In this document: positions 52,004 to 59,914 of the stretch, in pieces
How the letters are laid out: each line of letters opens with the position of its first letter
Numbering within the stretch: position 1 is the stretch's first letter
Origin: Rhodocyclaceae bacterium
GTDB taxonomy: Bacteria; Pseudomonadota; Gammaproteobacteria; Burkholderiales; Rhodocyclaceae
Reading direction: 5' to 3'
DNA length: 64,000 bases
Assembly (NCBI GenBank): GCA_023230455.1
Contig: JALNXH010000009.1
Span: 62,001-126,000 of the forward strand
The notes under the pieces: generated by a model
Told to the model about the DNA's origin: nothing
Database searches by the model: none
What the model saw: the letters and a program-made list of their open reading frames with translations, nothing else
Position numbers and translations under genes: made by a program

Positions 52004-55000
52004 TTACATGCTGCGCCGATATTGGCCGCCCACTTCGTACAAAGCGCTGGAGATTTGCCCCAACGAGCAGTACCGCACCGCGCCCATGATCACTTCGAAC
52101 ACGTTGGCGTTATCGATCACTGCCTGACGCAGCTTCTCCTGCCACAGCGGCGCTTCGGCAGCATTCCGTTCCTGGAAGTCCTTCAGACGCGCAAGCTGCG
52201 ACTGCTTTTCTTCGTCGGTCGAACGCGCCAGTTCGATTTCGCCGGCGACACCCGAGCCGTTCGGATTGAGGAAAGTATTCACGCCGATGATCGGGTAGCT
52301 GCCGTCGTGCTTGAGATGCTCGTAGTACATCGACTCTTCCTGGATCTTGCCGCGCTGATAGCCGGTTTCCATGGCGCCGAGCACGCCGCCGCGGGAAGCG
52401 ATGGCCTCGAACTCCTTGAGCACGGCCTCTTCCACCAGGTCGGTCAGTTCGTCGATGATGAAGGCGCCTTGGTTGGGGTTCTCGTTCTTGGCCAGCCCCC
52501 ACTCGCGATTGATGATCAGCTGGATCGCCATCGCACGACGCACCGACTCCTCGGTCGGGGTGGTGATCGCTTCGTCGTAAGCGTTGGTGTGCAGCGAGTT
52601 GCAGTTGTCGTAGATGGCGATCAGCGCTTGCAGCGTGGTGCGGATGTCGTTGAAGTCCATCTCCATCGCATGCAGCGAACGGCCCGAAGTCTGGATGTGG
52701 TACTTCAGCTTCTGGCTGCGTTCGTTGGCGCCGTACTTGTTCTTCATCGCCACCGCCCAGATGCGGCGGGCGACACGGCCGATCACCGAATACTCGGGAT
52801 CCATGCCGTTGCTGAAGAAGAAACTCAGGTTGGGGGCGAAGTCGTCGATGTGCATGCCGCGCGCCAGATAGGCTTCGACAAAGGTGAAGCCGTTCGACAG
52901 CGTGAACGCCAGCTGGGAGATCGGATTCGCGCCGGCTTCCGCAATGTGGTAGCCGGAGATGGAGACCGAGTAGAAGTTGCGCACCTGATTGTGGACGAAG
53001 AATTCCTGAATGTCGCCCATCATCTTCAGCGCAAACTCGGTGGAGAAGATGCAGGTGTTCTGACCCTGATCTTCCTTCAGGATATCGGCCTGCACCGTTC
53101 CGCGCACGGACGACAGCGCCCATTCGCGGATTTTCTCGGCTTCGTCCTCGGTCGGTTCGCGGCCGTTCTGGTCGCGAAACTTGGCGATCTGCTCGTCGAT
53201 TGCCGTGTTGAGGAACATGGCAAGGATCATCGGCGCCGGGCCGTTGATGGTCATTGAAACCGACGTCGCCGGATCGCACAGGTCGAAACCGGAATACAGC
53301 ACCTTCATGTCGTCGATGGTGGCAATGGACACGCCGGAGTTGCCGATCTTGCCGTAGATGTCCGGACGCGGATCGGGATCGCAGCCATAGAGGGTTACCG
53401 AGTCAAACGCCGTCGACAGACGTTTTGCCGGCATCCCTTCGGACACGCGGCGGAAACGGCGATTGGTACGGAACGCGTCGCCCTCGCCGGCAAACATCCG
53501 GGTCGGGTCCTCGCCCTCGCGCTTGAAGGCGAACACGCCCGCCGTATAGGGGAAGGAGCCCGGCACGTTTTCCTTCATCAAAAACTTGAGCTGTTCGCCT
53601 TCGTCCTCGAAATGCGGCAGCACCACCTTGCGGATCTTGGTGCCGGAAAGCGATTCCGAAGTCAGCTTGGTACGAATTTCCTTGTCGCGAATCTTGACGA
53701 CGTATTCATCGCCGGAATAGGCCTTTTGCAGATCGGGCCACATGGCCAACAGCTTGCGGGCGTGAGGGGTGAGTTGTTCGTCCTTCCAGGAGATCAACTC
53801 GTCGAAGTCGCCGTTCGCTTTGCCGCAGCCGTTGAAAATGGTCTTGGATATGCGCAGCGCCTGACGTTCGCGGGCGATCGTCGCCTGCTCGACCGCCTGC
53901 TTGTGATAGCTGCGAACGCTCTCGGCAATTTCGGCGAGATAGCGCGTCCGGTCGGGTGGAACAATCGCCCGTCCGCCGGACGAGTGCTTGACGGTCACCG
54001 CCGGAAGCTTGCCATTGCCCAACTTCAAGCCCTTATCGACGAGCGCGGGTTTCAACGCCTGATAGAGCGCCGTCACGCCGTCGTCGTTGAAACGCGCCGC
54101 CATGGTGCCGAACACCGGCATGTTCTCGGTGCTTTCGCTGAAGCGTTCGCGGTTGCGCTGGTACTGCTTGCGCACGTCGCGCAGCGCGTCTTCGGCGCCC
54201 TTGCGGTCGAACTTGTTGATTGCGACGAAGTCGGCGAAATCAAGCATGTCGATCTTTTCCAGCTGCGAGGCGGCGCCGAACTCCGGCGTCATCACATACA
54301 GCGAAGCATCGACGTACGGCACGATGGCTGCGTTGCCCTGACCGATCCCGGACGTCTCAACCAGGATCAGGTCGAAGCCGGAGACCTTGCAGGCGGCGAT
54401 CACTTCGGGCAGCGCGGCGGAAATCTCGCTACCTGTGTCGCGCGTTGCCAGCGAACGCATATAGATGTTGGGGTGCTCGATCGCGTTCATGCGAATGCGG
54501 TCGCCAAGCAACGCTCCACCAGTGCGCTTGCGCGAGGGATCGATCGATATCACGGCGATGCGCAGGCCGTCTTCGTAATCGAGGCGGAAACGGCGGATCA
54601 GTTCGTCGGTCAGCGAACTCTTGCCCGCACCGCCGGTACCTGTGATGCCGAGCACCGGGGTGGCGACGGAGGTCGCCGCATCGCGCAGGGTCTGCTTCGC
54701 CTTGTCGTCCCAGGCGCCGTTTTCGAGTGCAGTAACGATCTGCGCCAGCGCACGGCGGTTTCCATCCTGGAGCGGTTTGATGTCTTGCGGGGCCAACTTC
54801 GACAGATCGAGGTCGCAGCGCGCCACCATATCGTTGATCATGCCCTGTAGGCCCATCTTCTGGCCGTCTTCGACCGAGTAGATGTGGGCGACGCCGTATT
54901 CGTGCAGATCGCGGATCTCCGCCGGCACGATCACGCCGCCGCCGCCGCCGAAGACCTGGATGTTCCCGCCGCCCTGCTCGCGCAGCAGGTCGATCATGTA

Positions 55001-55261
55001 CTTGAAATACTCGACGTGGCCGCCTTGGTAGGAGGAAATCGCTATGCCCTGCGCGTCTTCCTGCAACGCGGCATTGACGATCTCGATGACCGAACGGTTA
55101 TGGCCGAGGTGGATGACTTCGGCGCCGGTCGATTGCAGGATGCGACGCATGATGTTGATTGAGGCGTCGTGCCCGTCGAACAGCGAAGCCGCAGTTACGA
55201 AGCGAACTTTGTGCTTCGGCTTGTAGGGCGACAACTTGGCGATAATGGACAAATCGGTCAT
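52004..55261 (-). CDS. icmF: fused acyl-CoA mutase IcmF (B12 domain, G-protein chaperone, mutase)
   Basis: 1085 residues in three parts. An N-terminal cobalamin domain has DGHDASINIM with the axial His and VFGGGGGVIVP. A MeaB-like GTPase has GITGTGGAGKSSLTDEL, then VETSGIGQG and INKFDRKG. The TIM-barrel mutase half follows. FPYTAGVFAFKREGEDPTRMFAGEG has Phe where methylmalonyl-CoA mutase has Tyr, fitting isobutyryl/butyryl (or pivalyl/isovaleryl) rather than methylmalonyl substrates. ATG 55261; a longer frame upstream is not family-like and runs into the divergent AraC gene. Confidence 0.95.
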   Translation of the reverse strand: MTDLSIIAKLSPYKPKHKVRFVTAASLFDGHDASINIMRRILQSTGAEVIHLGHNRSVIEIVNAALQEDAQGIAISSYQGGHVEYFKYMIDLLREQGGGNIQVFGGGGGVIVPAEIRDLHEYGVAHIYSVEDGQKMGLQGMINDMVARCDLDLSKLAPQDIKPLQDGNRRALAQIVTALENGAWDDKAKQTLRDAATSVATPVLGITGTGGAGKSSLTDELIRRFRLDYEDGLRIAVISIDPSRKRTGGALLGDRIRMNAIEHPNIYMRSLATRDTGSEISAALPEVIAACKVSGFDLILVETSGIGQGNAAIVPYVDASLYVMTPEFGAASQLEKIDMLDFADFVAINKFDRKGAEDALRDVRKQYQRNRERFSESTENMPVFGTMAARFNDDGVTALYQALKPALVDKGLKLGNGKLPAVTVKHSSGGRAIVPPDRTRYLAEIAESVRSYHKQAVEQATIARERQALRISKTIFNGCGKANGDFDELISWKDEQLTPHARKLLAMWPDLQKAYSGDEYVVKIRDKEIRTKLTSESLSGTKIRKVVLPHFEDEGEQLKFLMKENVPGSFPYTAGVFAFKREGEDPTRMFAGEGDAFRTNRRFRRVSEGMPAKRLSTAFDSVTLYGCDPDPRPDIYGKIGNSGVSIATIDDMKVLYSGFDLCDPATSVSMTINGPAPMILAMFLNTAIDEQIAKFRDQNGREPTEDEAEKIREWALSSVRGTVQADILKEDQGQNTCIFSTEFALKMMGDIQEFFVHNQVRNFYSVSISGYHIAEAGANPISQLAFTLSNGFTFVEAYLARGMHIDDFAPNLSFFFSNGMDPEYSVIGRVARRIWAVAMKNKYGANERSQKLKYHIQTSGRSLHAMEMDFNDIRTTLQALIAIYDNCNSLHTNAYDEAITTPTEESVRRAMAIQLIINREWGLAKNENPNQGAFIIDELTDLVEEAVLKEFEAIASRGGVLGAMETGYQRGKIQEESMYYEHLKHDGSYPIIGVNTFLNPNGSGVAGEIELARSTDEEKQSQLARLKDFQERNAAEAPLWQEKLRQAVIDNANVFEVIMGAVRYCSLGQISSALYEVGGQYRRSM

Positions 55262-55377
55262 GGCAATGAATCTCCCAATAAGGCTAGCTTCGAATGGTAG
55301 GAACAACGGCGGTTGTCCGCCATTACACAAGCAGACTTCAACTATGCAAGAATTGCCAATATTTAGGCACCTCGTAG

Positions 55378-56409
55378 ATGACATCCAGACGCGCGAACCC
55401 GCGCTCAACCGTCGCAATCGGCTTCGTAACCGGCATGCTATCGGGACTTTCACCGTCTTCGAGGGTACGGGACGAACTACTGCGTGATGCAGGAATTGCC
55501 ATTCAGATGATGGCCGACCCGGAAGCGCGGATTCCGGTGGCGCGCTATGCCAGCTTATACCGCCTGCTCACCGAGCGCATCAATGACGAGGGCTTTGCCC
55601 TGTTTTCCCGCCCGGTGCGCCGCGGCAGTTTCGAATTTCTCTGTCGCGCGGTCCTCTCCTCGGCCGACCTGGACGAAGCGCTGCAACGCGCCGGCCGCTA
55701 TCTGGGGCTGGTACTCGACGACCTCGCCATCGAAATTCGCCGCAGCGAAACCTCGGCACAACTGCATATCCGCCCCACCGCCACCTTTCAGGCAAGCGGC
55801 GCCGGCCGCGTATTCGCTTTCGAATGGCTGTTGCGCCTGATCAATGGACTGGGAGCCTGGCTGATCGCCCGCCCGCTGGCGTTCGACGCAGTGGAATTTC
55901 CCTATCCTCAGCCGCCCCATGCGTTCGACTACGGACTGGTCTTCGCCCCCCAATACACCTTCGACACACCCGGCCTGGTGGCACATTTCCCGCTCGACTA
56001 CCTTTTCGCCCCGGTGCGGCGCGACGAAACCGCGCTACGCCTGTTCCTCAGCGAAGCGCCGGCCAGCATCACCACGCTCTACCGACGCGACCGCGCGGTT
56101 TCGCTGCGCGCCCGCGACGCGATCCGCGCGGCCCTGCCCGAGCAACGCACACTCCCTGAAGTAGCGCGCATGCTGTTTCTCTCTCCGCGCACCCTGCACC
56201 GCCGGCTGGAAGAGGAAGGCACCACCTTCCGCACCATCCGCGACGGGCTGAGACGCGATCTCGCAATGGAGTGGTTAACCAAGTCGCAACGCCCGCTCGG
56301 GCGCATTGCCGCCGACCTCGGCTTCGCCGATGCCTCCGCCTTCTACCGGGCCTTTACCGGCTGGACGGGAGAAGGCCCGCGGCAATTCCGGCTGCGAACG
56401 CGCAGCTAA
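55378..56409 (+). CDS. AraC family regulator with N-terminal ligand domain (PF12625 type)
   Basis: 343 residues. The N-terminal ~220 residues match the arabinose-binding-like domain of the OruR/ArgR class (GFALFSRPVRRGSFEFLCRAVLSSADLDEALQRAGRYLGLV). The C-terminal AraC DNA-binding domain has LPEVARMLFLSPRTLHRRLEEEGTTFRTIRDGLRRDLAMEWL and PLGRIAADLGFADASAFYRAFTGWTGEGPRQFR. It is divergent from icmF with 116 bp between starts, which makes it the likely regulator of that operon. The ligand may be a CoA-pathway intermediate, unproven. Confidence 0.9.
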   Translation: MTSRRANPRSTVAIGFVTGMLSGLSPSSRVRDELLRDAGIAIQMMADPEARIPVARYASLYRLLTERINDEGFALFSRPVRRGSFEFLCRAVLSSADLDEALQRAGRYLGLVLDDLAIEIRRSETSAQLHIRPTATFQASGAGRVFAFEWLLRLINGLGAWLIARPLAFDAVEFPYPQPPHAFDYGLVFAPQYTFDTPGLVAHFPLDYLFAPVRRDETALRLFLSEAPASITTLYRRDRAVSLRARDAIRAALPEQRTLPEVARMLFLSPRTLHRRLEEEGTTFRTIRDGLRRDLAMEWLTKSQRPLGRIAADLGFADASAFYRAFTGWTGEGPRQFRLRTRS

Positions 56410-56509
56410 CGAAACCGACCTACACCCACCTCCACCCCGCTGATGCAAGCGTTGGGGGGGCGCAGCAGCCCCCCCGAGTACCCCGGATGCAATACCCTAA
56501 AATCGCAAA

Positions 56510-56532
56510 AATACCTTGTGCGATAAGGTATT
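56510..56532. repeat. 8-7-8 inverted repeat, candidate operator
   Basis: AATACCTT and AAGGTATT are separated by 7 nt, 92 bp ahead of the -35 box of the HMGS-like gene's promoter. The arm size suits a TetR- or LacI-type dimer, and the AT composition differs from its surroundings. It could also be a weak hairpin terminator for the AraC gene. Confidence 0.45.
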
Positions 56533-56623
56533 GAAGGAAACGGCCCGATCCGCGAGACGGTCGGTTCAGGTCCGAAAACACCGACTCAGCCGGCCTGATG
56601 GGCCTTGCAACAGGGCTTCAAGA

Positions 56624-56652
56624 TTGACAGACACCCGCTCGATGAATATAGT
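56624..56652 (+). promoter_or_regulatory. near-consensus sigma70 promoter of the HMGS-like operon
   Basis: A perfect TTGACA, a 17-nt spacer, then TATAGT (5 of 6). It gives a start point near 56659 and a leader of about 340 nt. It is the best promoter match I found upstream of a catabolic operon in this window. Confidence 0.75.
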
Positions 56653-57000
56653 ACGTAACCATACGATCTTGATGCATGTCTGCGTTTTACCCGTCGTCGG
56701 GAGCAGAGAACCGTCTTCAAACAGGAAGTTTCCCCTGCATGCCATGAGTCATTCGTCTTCATCACTCGCGCTCCTCATCGGTGCTTCGGATCGGACCGAA
56801 GGGTCTGCCGCCGGGCATCGCGCGGGTAGATCGACTCGACCCACCGGAAAGATTGTCGTACCGGGGCACCCTGCCCGGGCAATGTTGTTTGACTCCACCA
56901 AGGCATACCGCGCAGTGCAGGAATCCGGATGCAATCCGGACGCACTGCCGTTATGTGCGCTTTCCCATTCCCGCTCCTGGAAAGGACCAAGGTACTACCA

Positions 57001-58455
57001 ATGAGTACACCCAAAGAAAACTTCGGCATTCTCGGTGTCGGCGCCTACCTGCCGCGATTGCGGCTGGACCGAGCGACCGTCGCCGCCAATCACAAGTGGA
57101 TGGCTCCCGGCCTCAAGGGCTTGGCCAAGGGCACCCGCACGATGGCCAACTGGGACGAAGACGCGCTGACCATGGCGGTCGAAGCCGGCCGCGCCGCCCT
57201 GACGCAGGCACGGCCCGGCGATATCGCCGCGCTGACCGTGGCCTCCACCACGCTGCCGTTCGATGATCGTTTGAATGCCTCGGTGGTCTGCTCGGCGCTC
57301 GCCCTGTCCCACCAGATCAACGCCATGGACGCCAGCGGCGGCATGCGCGCCGGCTCCAGCGCATTGCTGCGCGCGCTGCAAGCCGGACAGTCGGCCGTAG
57401 TGATCGGCACCGAGCGGCGCATCCCGACCCCGGCCAGTACCACCGAACTGAGTTACGGTGACGGCGCTGCTGCCGTCGTCGTCGGCAGCGGTGAACCCGT
57501 TGCCGTTCTGCGCGGCGCGGCCAGTGCCGCCGAGGATTTCATCGACCACTTCCGCGAAGCCGGTCACGACGGCGACTACGGCTGGGAAGAGCGCTGGGTG
57601 CGCGAAGAAGGCTACGGCAAGATCATCCCGCCGGTGGTCAAACGTGCGCTCGAAGCCGCCGGCGTCAAGGCCGAAGAGATCGACCACTTCGTCATGCCGG
57701 CGCCGCTGCAAAAGGTCAATCAGGTCGTCGCCAAGAAGCTGGGCATCCGTCCGGAAGCGGTCGCCGATGCGCTGTTCGAAGTCTGCGGCGACACCGGTGT
57801 CGCCCATCCCCTGCTGATGCTGGCCAAGACGCTGGCCGTTGCCGGCCCGGGGCAGACGATTCTGCTCGTCCAGTTCGGTGGCGGCTGCGATGCCCTCGTG
57901 CTGCAAACCACCGCCAAGCAGATTGCCGGCGGCGACCCCGCTTGGCTCGGCGGCGGACGCACCGAAACCAACTACCTCAAGTACCTGTCCTTCACCGGCC
58001 AGATCGACCTCGAATGGGGCATGCGCGCCGAGATGGACAACAAGACCGCGCTTAGCGCCGCCTGGCGTAGCGAAGCCATGGTGCAAGGATTCGTCGCCGG
58101 ACGTTGCAGCAAGTGCGGCACGGTTCACTACCCGAGCAGCCGCATCTGCGTCAATCCGGCCTGCGGCGCCACCGATACCCAACAACCGCACCGGCTCACC
58201 GACGAGCCGGCGAAGATTCGTTCCTACACCTGCGACTGGCTCTCCTACAAACAGTGTCCGCCCTTCATGTTCGGCCACGTCGAGTTCGAGACCCAGGCCC
58301 GCGTGCTGATGGAATTCACTGATTGCGACCCCGGCGAACTGGCCGTCGGCAACCCGCTCGCCATGACTTTCCGCATCAAGGAGGTGGACCCGCTACGCGG
58401 CTTCCGCCGCTACTGCTGGAAAGCCAAGGCACTGCGCCAGAATGGAGGAGCTTGA
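57001..58455 (+). CDS. HMG-CoA-synthase-fold protein fused to DUF35 zinc-ribbon/OB domain
   Basis: 484 residues. The N-terminal ~350 show the HMGS/thiolase fold of the archaeal type: FGILGVGAYLPRLRLDRATVAA, NWDEDALTMAVEAGRAAL, TELSYGDGAAAVVVG. At the nucleophile position, where archaeal enzymes have ACKAGTAAL, this one reads GMRAGSSAL, so Cys becomes Met. The FHQP catalytic His block reads MPAP. The C-terminus is DUF35: a Cys4 ribbon CSKCGTVHYP...CVNPAC, then an OB fold. Catalysis of the HMGS reaction is therefore unlikely; a bridging or scaffold role for the thiolase encoded 2 bp downstream is the best guess. Confidence 0.85.
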   Translation: MSTPKENFGILGVGAYLPRLRLDRATVAANHKWMAPGLKGLAKGTRTMANWDEDALTMAVEAGRAALTQARPGDIAALTVASTTLPFDDRLNASVVCSALALSHQINAMDASGGMRAGSSALLRALQAGQSAVVIGTERRIPTPASTTELSYGDGAAAVVVGSGEPVAVLRGAASAAEDFIDHFREAGHDGDYGWEERWVREEGYGKIIPPVVKRALEAAGVKAEEIDHFVMPAPLQKVNQVVAKKLGIRPEAVADALFEVCGDTGVAHPLLMLAKTLAVAGPGQTILLVQFGGGCDALVLQTTAKQIAGGDPAWLGGGRTETNYLKYLSFTGQIDLEWGMRAEMDNKTALSAAWRSEAMVQGFVAGRCSKCGTVHYPSSRICVNPACGATDTQQPHRLTDEPAKIRSYTCDWLSYKQCPPFMFGHVEFETQARVLMEFTDCDPGELAVGNPLAMTFRIKEVDPLRGFRRYCWKAKALRQNGGA

Positions 58456-58457
58456 TT

Positions 58458-59660
58458 ATGGCCGCTGGAATTCGTGATCGCGTTGCAATTCTTGGCATGG
58501 GATGTTCCCGCTTCGGCGAGCGCTGGTCCGACAACGCCGAAGACCTGATGCTGGAAGCCTTTAACGAGGCCCTCGGCGACGCCGGTATCGAGAAGTCGCA
58601 GATCGAAGCCGCCTGGCTCGGCGTCTGCCTCGAAGAGAACAACGTCGGCAAGACCTCGGGGCCGCTGGCCCAAGGCCTGCGCCTGCCCTACATCGCCGTC
58701 TCGCGGGTGGAGAATGCCTGCGCCACCGGCACCGAAGCACTGCGCGGCGCCGTCTATGCGGTCGCCTCCGGCGCCTGCGACATCGCCCTCGCCCTCGGCG
58801 TCGAAAAGCTCAAGGACACCGGCTATGGCGGCCTGCCTTCGCGCACCCGCGGCGTGGTCCCCGACCTGTGGCAACCCAACGGTTCGGCCCCCGGCGCGTT
58901 CGCCCAACTTGCTGCGGCCTACCAGGCCAAGTACGGTATCAAGGCGGAAGACCTCAAGCGCGCGATGGCTCATGTCTCGGTGAAGAGCCACGACAACGCG
59001 GCGCGCAGCCCGAAGGCCCACCTGCGCAACAAGATCACCATCGAGGATGTGCTGAAGGCGCAGATGATCGCCGAACCGCTCGGTCTCTACGACTGCTGCG
59101 GCGTCAGCGACGGCGCCGCCTGCGCCATCGTCACCACGCCGGAAATCGCCAAGGCCCTCGGCAAGAAGGACGTGATCACCGTCAAGGCGCTGCAACTCGC
59201 CGTTTCGAACGGTGAGGAAGCCCAGTTCAACAACTGGGACGGCGCCTCGATCAAGACCGCCGAAGTCGCCTCCGTCCGCGCCTACAAGGAAGCTGGAATC
59301 ACGAATCCGCGCGAAGCCCTCGACCTGATCGAAGTGCATGACTGCTTCTCGGTGACCGAACTGGTGCTGATGGAAAACCTCGGCCTCAGCGATCCGGGGC
59401 GTGCGCCGTTCGACATCCTCGATGGCCGCTATGACGCCGACGGCGCCATTCCGTGCCAGATCGACGGCGGGCTGAAGTGCTTCGGCCATCCGATCGGCGC
59501 CTCCGGCCTGCGTATGGTGTACGAGATTTACACGCAGTTGCTCGGTCGCGCCGGCGAGCGTCAGCTGAAGGATGTGGATATCGGCCTGACGCAAAATCTG
59601 GGCGGTCATCCGCACCAGAACGTTTGCGCCATTTCGATCATCGGTAGGCTTGGAGCTTGA
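58458..59660 (+). CDS. thiolase / lipid-transfer-protein (SCP2-thiolase) family
   Basis: 400 residues. The nucleophile Cys is present in VENACATGTEALRGA. EVHDCFSVTELVLMENLGL and LKCFGHPIGASGLRMVYE supply the catalytic His, and NLGGHPHQNVCAISIIG closes the site. Having both Cys residues, it should be a real thiolase rather than a retro-aldolase of the Ltp2 kind, which has lost them. GGAGGAG is 8 nt upstream and the start is 2 bp after the preceding stop, so the two subunits are co-translated. A heteromeric acyl-CoA thiolase of the BbsAB or archaeal thiolase-DUF35 type is inferred. Confidence 0.9.
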   Translation: MAAGIRDRVAILGMGCSRFGERWSDNAEDLMLEAFNEALGDAGIEKSQIEAAWLGVCLEENNVGKTSGPLAQGLRLPYIAVSRVENACATGTEALRGAVYAVASGACDIALALGVEKLKDTGYGGLPSRTRGVVPDLWQPNGSAPGAFAQLAAAYQAKYGIKAEDLKRAMAHVSVKSHDNAARSPKAHLRNKITIEDVLKAQMIAEPLGLYDCCGVSDGAACAIVTTPEIAKALGKKDVITVKALQLAVSNGEEAQFNNWDGASIKTAEVASVRAYKEAGITNPREALDLIEVHDCFSVTELVLMENLGLSDPGRAPFDILDGRYDADGAIPCQIDGGLKCFGHPIGASGLRMVYEIYTQLLGRAGERQLKDVDIGLTQNLGGHPHQNVCAISIIGRLGA

Positions 59661-59695
59661 CGCCGACGGGGTCGGCGTCAAGCTCCAAGCTACCG
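59642..59695 (+). repeat. 20 bp perfect hairpin overlapping the thiolase stop codon
   Basis: Arms at 59648-59667 and 59671-59690 pair perfectly around a GGG loop. With one bulged G the pairing extends five more bases on each side. The thiolase stop codon lies inside the left arm. There is no U-run, so an mRNA 3'-protecting stem is more likely than a terminator by itself. Confidence 0.7.
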
Positions 59696-59726
59696 GCATA
59701 AAGGCCCGCCCCTCCCGACCGCCCAC

Positions 59727-59777
59727 GGCCGGCTTTGCACAGCCGGCCGGCTACGGCAGCGCGGAGCAGTGCTCCGC
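59727..59777. repeat. tandem hairpins (REP-like extragenic element)
   Basis: GGCCGGCT/AGCCGGCC with a 6-nt loop is followed by GCGGAGCA/TGCTCCGC with a 1-nt spacer, and a third short stem CCCC/GGGG follows near 59790-59810. No coding sense is seen. The pattern resembles repetitive extragenic elements, but I could not check for other genomic copies. Confidence 0.5.
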
Positions 59778-59871
59778 GAAACCCTGCCTACGCCCCCCTC
59801 GCGGGGAGGTGATGATCGGCTCGCTGCGCTCGATGCGATTACACTGCGCGGCCGAATGAAATGAAGCAATC

Positions 59872-59902
59872 AAGCGGGTGACTCAGGTCACCCGCTTTTT
59901 TT
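59872..59902 (+). terminator. intrinsic terminator directly ahead of the CoA-transferase gene
   Basis: An 11 bp stem AAGCGGGTGAC and its complement with a 4-nt loop, followed by seven T. It ends 12 nt before the next ATG, with that gene's ribosome site (GAGGAG) immediately after the T-run. Confidence 0.88.
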
Positions 59903-59914
59903 CGAGGAGATGCA

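Larger units (their letters stand above)
56410..57000 (+). other. 591 bp gap with promoter and leader, no supported gene
   Basis: The gap holds a G7/C7 hairpin after the AraC gene (56454-56475), an 8-7-8 inverted repeat AATACCTT/AAGGTATT (56510-56532), a near-consensus promoter (56624-56652) and a leader of about 340 nt before the next ATG. Open frames through it cross the promoter and lack ribosome sites. A small GC hairpin is possible around 56860-56880. Confidence 0.6.

Noticed and set aside
50552..53257. 901-codon plus-strand frame opposite the thiolase and icmF genes
   Set aside because: His/Arg/Asp-rich mirror product of the real genes on the other strand; no motif and no ribosome site.
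56516..57004. 162-codon plus-strand frame before the HMGS-like gene
   Set aside because: It starts upstream of a near-consensus promoter, runs through it and the leader, resembles no family and has no ribosome site.
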